NCBI GenBank assembly: GCA_035771175.1
Contig: CM069596.1
Span: 13,659,001-13,723,000, forward strand
Source: Paratinospora sagittata
Taxonomy: Eukaryota > Streptophyta > Magnoliopsida > Ranunculales > Menispermaceae
Length of the DNA stretch: 64,000 nucleotides
Direction: 5' to 3'
The notes beneath the pieces are model-generated. The model had not been told where the DNA came from and made no database searches. It worked only from the letters and a program-made list of their open reading frames with translations. A program made the position numbers and the translations under genes. Each line of letters starts with the position of its first letter. Position 1 is the stretch's first letter. Of this stretch, positions 21,910-32,954 are shown in pieces.

Positions 21910-22592
21910 CCTGGCGAGAGCGAGAGAAGAAGGAGGAAGAATCGAAGTTGTAGCGGCAATGAGCAGCCACGGTAATGAGCGGCAGTGATGAATAGCAGCG
22001 GCTACAGACGGTGGCTCAACAGTGGCGATGAATCAAATGGAAGTTGCAGCGTGCGATGGCGGAGAAGAGAAGAGAGAAGAGAGAAAGGGGGAACGACGAC
22101 GTTCGTGAATCGGGCAGCGATTTTGGTGAATATCAGATAGGGGTTTCGTTTGGTGATTTTGGAGTTGTAGCGAAGATAGAAGTTTGCCGGTTTTGAAGAA
22201 GGTGGCGACGAGTTGCAGCGGTTGGGTTTCGATAGAGAGAGTTGGGTTTTTGTGCGATTGGGTTTCGAGAGAAAGATGAGGTTTGTGCGATTGGTTTTTG
22301 TACGATTGAGGTTTTGAGAGAGAGAGGGGCGATATTGTAGGATCGCAGCTGTAGAGGGCGAGATTTGCAGCTGTAGAGGGCGAGATTTGCAGGATCGCAG
22401 TGCGAGATTGCAGCGGAGAGGGAAAGGTTGCAGATTGAAGAGCGAGATTGCAGCGAGATTGGCACGATTGGGTTTTGAAAGAGAGGCGATTTTGCAGGGC
22501 GAGTGAGATTGCAAGATAGCAAGGCGATGCCGTCGGAGGCGGCGAAGTAGGTGAGAGATTTTCGGCCTTTTTTTTTTTTTTTGAATTTTCAA
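21690..22592. other. G/A-rich low-complexity segment
   Basis: Purine-rich DNA with a pure (GA)n microsatellite at about 21869-21908 and smaller imperfect repeats such as GGTTTCGAGAGAGA and GCTGTAGAGGGCGAGATTTG (twice at about 22350-22395). Open frames on both strands are low-complexity (Ser/Leu and SKPNR words) and I do not call them genes. It may be part of the same LTR or leader region as the neighbours. Confidence 0.45.
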
Positions 22593-23830
22593 GGGAATTA
22601 CATTTAATAAACTTAAATTTGGACTATTAAGTCAAAATAAAATGAATTAGTTTTTAACAACATAAGTTCAATATAAAACATATAAAATAATTAATTAAAT
22701 TACTAAAAATAAATTATGAGACATGCACAAACTAAAATCAGAATTGTAAATAATCTAAAAATAAATGAAAACACTCTAGAAAATACCTTCAAGCAAACTA
22801 GAACCCTAAAAAACTCAAAAACACACAAGAAAACCCTAATATGACCTAAACTTTAAAAATATGGAAAATATATTAAATTGACTCTATAAATTACAAAATT
22901 TGGAATCTTGAACTTTTATAATAATTAAAACCTAACTACTACCGAAAATGGAATTGAAAAATAAAAATCGAGCATACTACTTCTTAGTAAAATCTAGCCT
23001 CCAAAATCAAATATTTCTACACTAGTTTTACAAAAATCATAACCTAAAAATGCAAAATCAAGACCTAAAACTAAAAAAACAGAAAACTAATATTTTAAAA
23101 GCAAATCTAAGACTCTTAAATAACTTTAAAACAATCTAAAATATGAAAATAGAAATCAGTGACCGTGAATTTTAAGAAATTGTTTGATATGAATCTAAGA
23201 AAGTAAAAAATAAAAATAAAAATATAGACATGCAAAACAAACAAATAAAGCAATAAGAATAATAGTGAGACAATAATTGAGAGCAGAATATTAAAAGAAA
23301 TTAAGAACATTATTAAGAAAAAAAGGAAACTTACAACCAAAAATCACTAAAGATCTCCTCCTTGATGTTCAAAGCAATAAAACGAAAATATAAACTAATC
23401 TAGACAGTAAAGAAAAGGAAAAAAAAAAAGAGGAATATCAAAGATACATACCTAGGGGTCTATTTATAAGATATTTAGGCAAAAAAAAAAAAACAAGTTT
23501 CAGCTAACTTCTAGTAGGGATAACACTGAAAAATGAGATTTTTCTTTTAAGAATTTGATTTAATCCTCTAACTCTTCAAGTTTATCCATTCTTCACCTCT
23601 TTGTCACTCATCTGATAACTGGGCGAATACTAGAACAATTGAGAATTGGGTCAAACAAACTCGGAATGAAGTGATCTCGTGCTTGTTGGAAAGGTTTCTT
23701 CAAGATCTTTCTATTGGTATATGACATGGCTAGTGAAAACTTTGGGAAGAACCCTTTTACAACAACTATGATCCAGTGTATCTTGACTAGAACAAATCTG
23801 TACAACCTCAATTCAATCAAGCAACTCGGA
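22593..23830 (-). other. AT-rich region with a minus-strand TATA-like motif
   Basis: No convincing gene. Minus-strand ATATCTTATAAATAGACCCC (about 23452-23471) looks like a promoter TATA box, with a pyrimidine-rich stretch and repeated AACCCTAA/AAACCCTA-like words downstream. A short frame at 23608-23820 (minus) is not recognised. Probably LTR or leader of the unassigned repeat that extends to 20312. Confidence 0.35.
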
Positions 23831-24349
23831 TGTCTCCTGTTAGCCCAATATTATAATCCAAGATGGGGGGTGAATTAGACTTGGTGGATTTTCGCTTTAC
23901 CTTTCGGTTAATATAATAAAACAAATTAAAGTACGTAGTAGGTAACAATCGAAATAAACAAATGCAGGAAAGATAAATGGACACAAAGATTTAGAGTGGT
24001 TCGGTTCCCCTTGAACCTACTTCCACTACCCAATCACCACGATCGGAGGATTTTCCAATACACTATTGGTTAACTTATGGGTGTGACTAGAAGCCGTTTA
24101 CAGAAGCCAACACAAAGGCTTGGCTCATAGCCTTACACTAACCAACATAAGGCCTTGGTTAGAAAGCCACAAACGCTAACATACAGAAGGGCTTGGTTAG
24201 AAAGCCACACTCTAGCCTACACCAGGGCTTGGCTAGAAAGCCACACAGTAACTAACTTATAGGCTTGTTTACAAGCTGTACAAAATATGGTATAAATCTC
24301 GAGTTGAATGTTTACAAGCCCTCTCAAAACGCTTTATGATACCATTAAA
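23831..24349. repeat. LTR-like flank with three short direct repeats
   Basis: Contains GGGGGGTGAATTAGACTTGG and AGAGTGGTTCGGTTCCCCTT, words I associate with plant LTR or retroelement leader sequence (from memory). At about 24145-24245 the unit GGCTTGGTTAGAAAGCCACA recurs three times at 38-40 bp spacing, with weaker relatives before it. Borders A2 at 24350. Confidence 0.5.
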
Positions 24350-25667
24350 CGTCACACCCCGCCTGGATGCTCCAAAACTAGCGGGACACTCACGGACGGG
24401 GAGCGAATGCATTATAACAATAACCGGTGCGCGGAAACATGATTAAGTACAAGTCTGATTTTATTAATTTCAGAATATATTTGTACCTGAAATAGTTAAG
24501 GGAACATCCTCCCAAAATCCCCAATGAATAATACAAATGGTACAAAATGTGGGCCCAAAAACCTGCACCCAGTCCACCTTAATCTCCTGTGAAAAATTGG
24601 ATAACAACAGAGTGAGCTACACTCTCAGTGGGTAAAATAGTTCATGAATATAACAATTAATAAAGCAAACTTCATAATCAAATATCATAAATACACATCA
24701 GAGCATAATAATCAATACAACATGTATGTATGCATTACACCGTCTCGTATTGGTTCCATGATTGTACGTCGCCTGAGTTCACGTACAGATGTCCCTCCCC
24801 AAGAGTAGCCAAGTTCTCATTGTACGTCCCTCCTCAAGAACGATGCCCTGGATTCACGTACAGATGTCCCTCCCCAGGAGTAGCCGAATTCTCATTGTAC
24901 GTCCTTCTCCAGAGAAATATAATGAATAGTGAGCATTGCTTCTAACTATTCTATGAATCATAAACCACATAAATCCCTAGGTGGTGCTTATATATGATGC
25001 CAATGCATGAACAGGTCCGGTCTTTACTTAACATTAGACAGGATTTGGCAACGTCTGCTGATCCTTATTAGGGTCAGTATCACTACGTGCAAGGTTAGGA
25101 CATTCAATATTACTTATACAAGCTGATAGCTTTCAAATAAGACCAACCAGATCAGTCTCCAGTTTGAGAGGTGAGACACGAGGTCTACTTAAATACCAAT
25201 AGTCTAGAGCAGCATGCTGCCTCCCGTTCACTATTTAAAGTTACTGAGGACAAGATTGAGCTAGATTGACCACTAATTCGGCATAGCAACAGTGTAATAC
25301 ATGAACTTCAAATATACAAGTACAAGTATAAACATTATACGCAATAATGCAATGTAAATGAATAGTAGACATAATGATAAATGAATGTAAACGTTAATAA
25401 AAGTTATAAGACAAGCAAACCTATGTTTCGTTCCCCACCTTAAGATAAAAACTCATCTCTCGAACTGGAGCCTTCCCCTGAGCAGAATCGCGTTGCACCG
25501 TGAAGAGAGTCTCAAAAGAGAATAAAAACTCAAGATGAGTGAGAGAGAGAAGAAAAATCACAAGGAGAAGTGATTTTGGTGTGAGAAATGAGGAGGGTGG
25601 GTTCCTTAAATAGGGAAAAAAGGTGCCCGAAGTTCCATTTTTTTTTTTGCAAACCTAGGGTATTACA
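24350..25667 (-). repeat. 3' LTR of A2
   Basis: On the minus strand it starts TGTAATACCCTAGGTTTGCA and ends GGCGGGGTGTGACG, so the final A of TG...CA is changed. The U3 palindrome GAACGTTC is reduced to GAAGTTC. It carries the doubled 75-bp internal repeat (about 24765-24915). The polypurine tract CTTTTAAGGGGGGTAGAG (minus) directly precedes it at 25668-25685. Confidence 0.88.
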
Positions 25668-25701
25668 CTCTACCCCCCTTAAAAGGATTTCGCCCTCAAA
25701 A

Positions 25702-26222
25702 TCAGTCCAAGTAGTCACGATTGCTATCAACGTGAGATTCACCGTCGTTATCATCGTTTGCTAGCTCAGGGTAGTGCTTGTAAGGTTCCTGAATAGCACT
25801 GTGGCCGATGGAATCCTCAAAATCATGAAACCATGGGGAGCAAATGGAGTTGGATTCGTCCTCAGAAGGTTCTGACCTTTGCCTAACAGATGGTGGTGTA
25901 GGGCTCTGCTGGTTGCATCGTTTAAGGGGAGGTAGGTTGAGTGGTGGGATGCTTTTTCGTGTTGTTGCTCGAATTCGGCCGCCTGACAATTTTGGTATAA
26001 GATCCTGCCAAGATGAGGGCACGAGATTGTGTCGGGCAAAACTGTTACGAAAAAGCCATGCACGCTCTGGCAATAAGGATCGCTGTATGTGGGGCGATGG
26101 AGTTGGTGATGCAAACTAGTTAACTTGACTCAGAACCTGAAGGAGTCGCCACCGGTTGCCAAAGAGGCCATTTGCGTGTGTGCATCACTACATCCATCAG
26201 TATTATTTTCAGACATCTGCAT
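25702..26222 (-). pseudogene. ORFY of A2 (accessory protein after integrase)
   Basis: Copy of the small frame between integrase and 3' LTR. By comparison with A4 it starts MQMSENNTDG at 26222 and ends HVDSNRDYLD at 25702. The 521-bp span and a stop near 26130 show at least one frameshift in the N-terminal third. The conserved part reads LVPSSWQDLIPKLSG, then the basic GRIRATTRKSIPPLNLPPLK, then PTPPSVRQ, the acidic SEDESNSICSPWFHDFED and GHSAIQEPYKHYPELANDDN. Arg/Lys-rich followed by acidic suggests a nucleic-acid-binding or nuclear protein. No homologue is known to me. Confidence 0.7.
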
Positions 26223-26339
26223 AGTTATTTAAGTGAAACGATGTATTAAGATATTTATAAACAAAGTTCCATCATTTTATTGATAAGTGAAATAGTACAA
26301 TGTATCACAACATCAATAATTACTAGAAAATAATTCAGG

Positions 26340-26712
26340 GTGTTTCTGTTTAATTGTTGCTTCTAGTTCCCATGTTGCTTCCTCAACTCCGTGGTGATCC
26401 TAGAGCACTTTCACAAGAGGTATGCTACGCCGCCTTAGTTCTTGAGTTTTTCTATCCAAAATCTGTATCGCTATCTCCTGATAGTTGTCTCCTTCTTTAA
26501 CCCTAACCTCGGCTAGGGGTATGATACGTGAAAAACGTCATGAACCTTAGACATGGACGATGGAAGGGATAGACGATAGGCTAGTTTGCCAATACGTTCA
26601 ATGATCTGAAATGAACCGATATACCGTGGGGAGGGCTTTCCCTTGATCCCAAAGCGTTTGACACCTCTTGTAGGTTGAACTTTTAGAAAAACCAAGTCCC
26701 CCTTATCAAATT
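26340..26712 (-). pseudogene. Integrase C-terminal region / chromodomain tail of A2
   Basis: 26513-26695 encodes MVFLKVQPTRGVKRFGIKGK and YRLSLPSSMSKVHDVFHVS. The part below 26513, after a small deletion and frameshift, continues with VKEGDNYQ, RRRSIPLVKVL, HHGVEEATWELEATIKQKHP and ELFSSNY, the end of a chromodomain-like tail that in chromoviruses guides insertion to heterochromatin. Confidence 0.75.
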
Positions 26713-27954
26713 CTAGAGGCTGTCTTCGCTTGTCAGCATAGCTTTCTGTCGACTTCGTACAACACGAAGTCTCTCCTTTACTAGTGTGATATTCTCATAA
26801 TTCTCTTGAACTAGTTCAGGCCCCAACTGTGGTCGATCTGCCATATCTAACCAGCATATCGGAGATCTGCAAGGGTAACCATAGAGAACCTCATACAGTG
26901 CCGTGCCGATACTAGTTTGGTAGATGTTGTTGTATACAAACTTAGCCAAATGTAAGTGTTTTGCCCATCCGTCATGAAAGTCCAAAATGCAGCACCGTAA
27001 CATATCCTCCAAGATCTGGATCAGACGCTCTGACTGCCCATCAGCCTTAGGGTGAAAGGTTGTGCTCATGGTGATCCTACAACTTATTATACTCTGAAGG
27101 CTTTGCCAAAACTTTGATGTGAATCGAGGGTCTTGATCAGAGAAGATCGTAAGTGGTATGCCATGAAGGTGCACAATCTCTCTTTCATACAGTTCGGTAA
27201 GCTTGGCGGGGTTATCCGTGAACTTTATTGGTAAAAAGTGTGCAGACTTTATGAGTCTGTCAATGATAACCCAGACAACATCTTGCCCTTTATTATTTCG
27301 AGGCAAGGCCGTAACAAAATCCATTGTGATGTTCTCCCACTTCCATTCTCCAATAGGTAAAGGCTGGAGAAGTCTAGAGGGAAGTCTACGTTCTACCTTA
27401 ACTTGCTGACAAACAAGACATCGAGCAACAAAGTCTGCAATTGCCTTCTTCATTCTAGAAAACCAGAATTGTCGCTTGATATCCTTGTACATCTTGTCAC
27501 CTCTAAGATGCATAGTGAACCTCGAACAATGCATCTCAGTGCGCACTTTATTCCGAACTTCAGAATCGTTCGGTAGACAAAGACGTTTTTTTATAGAAAA
27601 CGACCCCTTCTTCAAAGACCGATTAGTGAGGAAGGTCTGTCTGTTGAGTAGAAGTTCTTGTTTCTCCATTAACATAGGGTCGTTGGCTTGAGCTGCTGAA
27701 ATCTTTCGAACCAGCTCAAAGTTGGCTGATAATTGAGAGAGTTGTGATCTTGCTCCCTCCTCAATCAGTTGTAGGTTAAAATTCTCTATCTCTGTAGCCA
27801 ACTTCCCCATCTCGAAGTTAAGAGTGCAAGCAACATAAGATTTTCTACTCAAGGCATTAACCACAACATTGGCCTTACCGGGATGGTACTGGAGTTTAAA
27901 GTCATAATCTCTCTGAGTGTAGATGTACTTAAGACTCTTGTGATCCGAGAACAC
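26713..27954 (-). pseudogene. RNase H end and integrase of A2 (longest open pol frame)
   Basis: A 413-codon open frame. It begins in RNase H ([18 protein letters not shown], with a small deletion compared with A3) and [16 protein letters not shown]. Integrase follows: zinc region HCSRFTMHLRGDKMYKD and CLVCQQVKVE, then core WKWENITMDFVTALPRN, LHGIPLTIFSDQDPRFTSKF and TFHPKADGQSERLIQILE. All three DDE residues are present. YNNIYQTSIGTALYEVLYG follows. It ends in a frameshift before the C-terminal region. Best candidate for comparing integrase across the family. Confidence 0.85.
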
Positions 27955-27964
27955 CTCAAACTGT

Positions 27965-28828
27965 TCACCTTATAAGCAAGTCATGCGTTGGGTAATTACC
28001 CTCATGAATCTTCAGTTGCCTCGAAGCATATGCAACAACTTGGCCTTCTTGCATTAGTACTGCAGCCAAGCCTTGGAGAGAGGTGTCAGTGTACACTAAA
28101 AACCCAACTCCATTTCGTGGAGTGATTAGTACCGGTGCTGTCGTGAGGCGCTTCTTCAATTCCTGAAATTACGGTTCACAGGCAAGATTCTAGATGAATC
28201 GCACATCCTTCTAAGTGAGCTTGGTCATAGGTTCAGCAATCTTTGTGAAATCCTTGATGAAGCGTCTGCAATAGCTAGCCAAACCAAGAAAACTCTTAAT
28301 CTGAGTAACAGTGGTAGGCTGCTTCCAGTTTAAAACTGCTTCAACCTTAGAAGGATTCACCCCAATGCCATTGCCTGAAACAACATGGCCTAGGAATTGA
28401 ACTCGCTTCGCCCAAAATACGCACTTACTCAACTTTGCGTACAACTGATGGCTTCTCAAGGTCTAGAGAGCAATCTTAAGATGTATCTTATGGTCTTCCT
28501 CGGTTGAGGAATATATCAAGATATATCATCCACAAAGACCACCACAAATCGGTCCAAATATAGCCTGAAAATGCGGTTCATCAAATCCATGAACGCAACA
28601 GGTGCATTTGTTAGACCGAACGACATGACCAAAAACTCGTAATGACCGTACCGAGTTCTGAATGTCGTCTTGGTAATGTCCGACTCTCTGATCTGGAGTT
28701 GATGATAACCAGATCGTAAATCAATCTTAGAGAAGTACTTGGCATCTCTAAGTTGGTCGAACAAGTCATCGATCCTGGGCAACGAGTATCTGTTCTTAAT
28801 GGTAATGTTATTCAACTTGCGATAGTCG
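27965..28828 (-). pseudogene. Reverse transcriptase and early RNase H of A2
   Basis: Three minus-strand frames: 28516-28815 RT palm ([44 protein letters not shown] with both aspartates), then a frameshift right after FVDDI; 28211-28459 thumb/connection ([38 protein letters not shown]); 27965-28159 the start of RNase H ([20 protein letters not shown]). Confidence 0.82.
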
Positions 28829-29470
28829 ATGCAAAATCATAATAAACCATCCACTTTGCGAACAAAAAAAATTGAAGCACCCTTGGGTGATGAACTTTTC
28901 TTGATGAAGCTATTACTCTCTAATTCCTTCAGTTGTTTGTCCAATTTAGATATTACCGGGACATCGTGTACTTCGAGAGGGTACAGTGCTGGTGATTCAT
29001 TGTCATCACCTAGGATAGAGCTCGAAGCTTTGCCTTGAGAAGTGCAACAGTCGAGTTGTGTATCCATTTCCTCGTTCCTTGAATCTTGTCAAACTCCCCC
29101 GTGGGCAAGGTTAATTGAAATTGCTTCTTCATGCAATCGATCTTTGCATTCAGTGGTGCAAGCCAATCCATGCCGAGGATGATGTCAAAGTTTTCAATGT
29201 CCATCACAAAAAGATCTGCATATATTATATGTTCTGCATTCGAAGCTCAAATCGGGAACACTGCAAATTCACATTAGTACCAGATCCTAATGGTAATGGT
29301 GATGTGACATGGATTATGATGTCTGCGGGTTCAAGATGCAACCCTCAATGTCTTACCAATGAAGAAGATATAAGGGAATGCCTAGCACCCGAATCGAACA
29401 AGACATGCATTATTGCATTGAACAAGGAAAATGTACCTTCGACTACATTGTTGTCTGGGAAGGGTTGTTG
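28829..29470 (-). pseudogene. Protease and RT N-terminus of A2
   Basis: 29010-29207 reads MMDIENFDIILGMDWLAPLN, PTGEFDKIQGTRKWIHNS. It then passes to SSILGDDNESPALYPLEVHD and directly to LDKQLKELESNSFIKKSS. Compared with A3, about 43 residues between VHDVPVI and LDKQLK are deleted. The protease active site region at about 29410-29470 is frame-broken. Its neighbours are gag (upstream on the minus strand) and RT. Confidence 0.75.
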
Positions 29471-30723
29471 AGCGATGGCAAACGCTCTGCCCTGGTTCCG
29501 TTGCCCTTGGTGCTGCCTGGGTTGGGCATTAGCAGCAGGTGGGGCTTATTGGACTGCAACAGCGAGAACAGGTTGCTGAAGGTGGGGGCAAACATTTCTT
29601 ACATGGCCCTACTGGCCGAAGTTGAAACACGCCAGCCTCTGCTATTAATGGTTCTGTTTGCCATGCTGATTGTGGTGCTGACAACCACTCCTACCATTGC
29701 CATTTTGACGGGCATCCCTGCCATTTCGGCCTCCTCGGCCATGATTGCAAAAACCCTGGTGGCCAAGGTTAGACGGTTCAGCAGCAAGTGCCGTGGACTC
29801 ATTCTTCTAAATAGGGGCTGGGAGGGCTGGGTTTTGATTATAGTAGGGCTTCTTCTTGTTGCCTTGTTGTGAGCCCTATTGGGAAAACGTTGGAGGCCAT
29901 CTTTCCCTATTCATTATTTGCTCCTGCTTAAAGCTCATGGCCTTGTCAACGACCTCCCTATAAATCTTGAGATCCAAGATTGACAAGGCTTGTTGCATGT
30001 CAGGACGAAGACCATTGTAGAATTTCTTGGTCTTATCTTGCTCCGTTGAGATGGTGGAGAGAGAGTAGATCGATAATTTTTAAACCTGACAGCATACTCC
30101 CTGACTGTAATGCCACCTTGGTATAGCTTGGCGAACTCCTGACACTTCTGCCTCTTCACAGCGCCGGGGAAGTACTCATCAATAAACAATGACTCGAACC
30201 GCTGCCAAGTCATGTCCGTGGTATTGACCATTGGGTCCTCCTTCACTATTATCCACCATGTATTTGCTCCACCAATAAGTTGGTAGGACGCAAGTGAAAT
30301 CTTTCGAGCCTCATCAACTCCCATAACATCGAGAGCCAGCCATTTTTGCACCTCCTCCGCATCAATAGTGCCAGCAAAAGTAAGGGGTTGTAGCCTCTTA
30401 TATTTCGTAATCTGGTTGGTTTGAGTCTCTGACCAAGATCTGACAGGTGCCTGAACAGCGACAACCTGATTGGCAGCAGTCTCACGAACGACCGTCTGAA
30501 CAGTTACTTTCTTCGCCTCTATAAATCTGGCGAAAAAGACTTCCATAGTCGAAGGCATGGCAAAGGATGTGGGCTGGGGTGGCACTACCTGTCCAAACTT
30601 AATGGCCGTGCCGGGTGTAGCCTGCGCTGTCGTTGGAGGGGGCGGTTCCTGGTTCTGAATCTCAGGAGGTGCCTCCTCTGCTGGACGGACAGTGTGTGGT
30701 CTTCCTCTCTTCCTAGTTTGCAT
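29471..30723 (-). pseudogene. gag of A2
   Basis: Starts at the ATG at 30723 (MQTRKRGRPHTVRPAEEAP), which fixes the gag start for the family. The open frame runs 262 codons to 29935 with KYKRLQPLTFAGTIDAEEVQ, GGANTWWIIVKEDPMVN, MTWQRFESLFIDEYFPGAVK and QEFAKLYQGGITVREYAV, then shifts frame at KNYRSTLSPPS. The nucleocapsid knuckle near 29600 is degraded (CFNFGQ, stop, GHVRNVC). The A1 counterpart carries B1 within its first eight codons. Confidence 0.85.
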
Positions 30724-31493
30724 TTTCTCACTAGCAAAGAGAAAATAAAATCATGATTTTAGGAACTGTAGCCAAGTCTAATGTTATGATATTCTCAACA
30801 ATAAGTCCAAGAGTACTGCAATATAAAAACCACCTATTTTTCTAAGTATAGTGTAAGGTTTTTGTTGAGGAATCAAAGAATCTTATGTGCCTCATATGTT
30901 TGGCCATGGTGTAAAACAAGGTTAGAATGTTTATATAATAAGTATAAAACTTTGCAAGTATTTCAAATGTTTTGGTTTTGGTTTTTGTGAACATACATAT
31001 TCATTGAAAATCCACACAGTCATAAAAATTCTAAGATTTTCCTCGGTAAATATCCTGATCTAACATTCTATCGCAATCTTATGTATTCAAACTCTTTCGC
31101 TTAGTCTTCTTGACTATTATCCAAATTCGTGTGTCCCATACCACATGAATTTGGTAAAAAGGGTTCAACAAAGTTAAGTTGTATGAACACGGTCTCTACA
31201 AAACATCGGTCGAAAAAGAGTTCACTAATAGTATCGTCCAAGTTTACTCGTCCCATACCGTGTAAATTTAGTGATAATGTTAGTAATACAACTTTTCCCA
31301 AATGTTTCTTTTCACACAAGGTCGTGAGTTTTCTTACTTCCACATTTTATTTAGTATCCTCCAATTTTGTTGTATCCCATACCACTCCAAATTTAGTGAT
31401 ACAAAAGAAATAATGGTTGTAAGTCGGCCCACCAAAGATAGTCTTAAACAAAACATTTTCATTCATATATAAGAATTTTTACAATGCCAGTAA
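30724..31493 (-). other. Hairpin-rich spacer before gag of A2
   Basis: Inverse counterpart of 11608-12392 and 38812-39573. Three stem-loops at 31361-31394, 31240-31269 and 31121-31153. The last is the best, with a 13-bp stem with one mismatch (CCAAATTCATGTG/CACACGAATTTGG) around GTATGGGA. The strand opposite to gag is open at 31129-31413, with words shared with the A3 antisense frame (SSLIVSSKFTRPIPCK, LTSTFYLVSSNFVVSHTTP). Confidence 0.7.
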
Positions 31494-31721
31494 TCATTCC
31501 TGATTTTCTTGCCTACTGCCGCTCCTTTTAGACATCCTGCTAGGTACATAAAGACTACTAGAAGAAAGTTGAGAAGTTGCTCGCTGTTCTTCGACGTTTT
31601 GTATACGTGTTAACAAAACATTTTGAGTCTACTCCATCCGAGCAATACTAGATACAATCACATTTAACTGCTCAAATGGGTTAGTCAATTGCCCCATTGA
31701 TGGTTGATTGTACTTGTAGTT
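31494..31721 (-). pseudogene. C-terminal remnant of ORFX in A2
   Basis: The minus strand aligns with the end of A3 ORFX: NPFEQLNV, IVSSIARME-like and NVEEQRAT, then a short Ser/Arg-rich end. The rest of ORFX is absent beyond about 31722, where the sequence no longer matches the family. Confidence 0.65.
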
Positions 31722-32090
31722 ACTTCTATGGTTAAGGTACCAATGTGAAGCTTCCTTATCAGAATTAGTATGTGGTTAAGGTTGAGTATGATGGTGGAAA
31801 AAGAAAAGTCTAGCCAAACATGGTCTGTGACCATTGTATAATTAAACTGGATAATTTTAAATTACCAGTGATTGCTAGAGTTATAAAGCCTCTAGAGTTG
31901 ATGCTACTCTAGGAATAAATTAGCAAAACAGTTTATATGAAATTGCTAAGGTGATCATATTCCAAATTCCTAGATATCCTGTCTTTGAGTTTAAAGGAGG
32001 AACATCAAATAAATCACCTACTAAAGATAGAATGGTGATAGATGATGATAGAGAGGCATTAGCTGGTTTGATACCAGATAAAGAGAGAGT
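31722..32090. other. Junction segment between A2 and C1, nothing recognised
   Basis: About 370 bp that match neither family A nor a gypsy protein I can identify. The plus strand has a 64-codon open frame (31951-32145) whose last part, [11 protein letters not shown], belongs to the pro-RT linker of C1. The rest may be decayed C1 protease or flanking DNA. Confidence 0.35.
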
Positions 32091-32954
32091 TTCGGGAGGC
32101 AATCCTGGCAACCCCCTTAGAAGGGATATTGATTTTATCAAATGAGCTAATTCCTGGTACTAAACTTGTTCCCATGGCAATGTATAGAATGGCGCCTAAG
32201 AAATTACAAGAGTTGAAAATACAGTTAGAGGATTGTTGGCAAAGGGTTTTAGAAACCCAAGTGTGTCACCATGGGAGAGCTCCAGTCTTATTTATCAAAA
32301 AGAAATATGGGAGCTTGACACTGTGTATTGACTACAGACAGTTGAACCAAGTGACTGTGAAGAATAAGTACCCTCTTCCACGCACAGATGATTTGTTTAA
32401 TCAACTGAAGGGAGCCAAATTCGTTTCTAAGATTGATTTGAGGTCAGATTACCATCAGTTGAGGATTTGGGAAGAGGATATACCTAAGACAACTTTCAGG
32501 ACTAGATATGGACACTACGAGTTTTTGGTGATGCCTTTTGGTGTGACCAAAGCACTAGCCATGTTTATGGATCTAATGCAGAGAGTGTTTAAGCCATATC
32601 TAGATCAGTTCATCATTATTTTTATTAATGACATACTAGTATATTCCAAGACTCATGAAGAGCATGAAAAACACCTCAAGATGACCTTACAAACTTTAAG
32701 AGAGCATAAATTGTATGTTAAGTTTTGCAATTGTGAGTTTTGGATATCAGAGGAGGAATTTCGTGGACACGTGATAAGGTCAGAGAGGATTTTAATTGAT
32801 CCTGCTAGGTTGAGGCTATTATTAGTTGGCCGAGACTTGCCACAGTGATAGAAATTATGATTTTTCTGGGATTGGTTGGTTATTACTAGAGGTTTGTGCA
32901 GAGTTTTTCAGAATTGCCTGCACCATTGACTAAGGTTAGACCCAGAAGAATGTA
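32091..32954 (+). pseudogene. Reverse transcriptase of C1
   Basis: The 240-codon frame 32129-32848 covers most of [82 protein letters not shown] and [20 protein letters not shown]. The catalytic pair is FIND instead of F(I/V)DD, so the first Asp is Asn and activity would be lost. After 32848 the thumb/connection ([12 protein letters not shown], then [13 protein letters not shown]) is frame-damaged until the B2 boundary at 32954. Confidence 0.85.

Larger units (their letters stand above)
24350..31721 (-). mobile_element. Family A gypsy element A2 (5'-truncated)
   Basis: Minus-strand element in order: ORFX C-terminal remnant (31494-31721), hairpin spacer, gag, protease, RT, RNase H, integrase, integrase tail, ORFY, polypurine tract, 3' LTR. 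The 5' LTR and most of ORFX are missing and C1-like sequence begins beyond about 31722, so no target duplication can be checked. It holds the best-preserved integrase core of the family. Frameshifts occur in gag, protease, RT and ORFY. Confidence 0.88.

Noticed and set aside
22002..22592. 196-codon minus-strand frame with SKPNR repeats
   Set aside because: Low-complexity sequence from GA/GGTTTCGAGAG repeats; no domain and an overlapping frame is similarly open.
24145..24245. CRISPR-like array of 20-bp repeats with 18-20 bp spacers
   Set aside because: Only three diverged copies in plant DNA, with similar spacers; this is an ordinary minisatellite.
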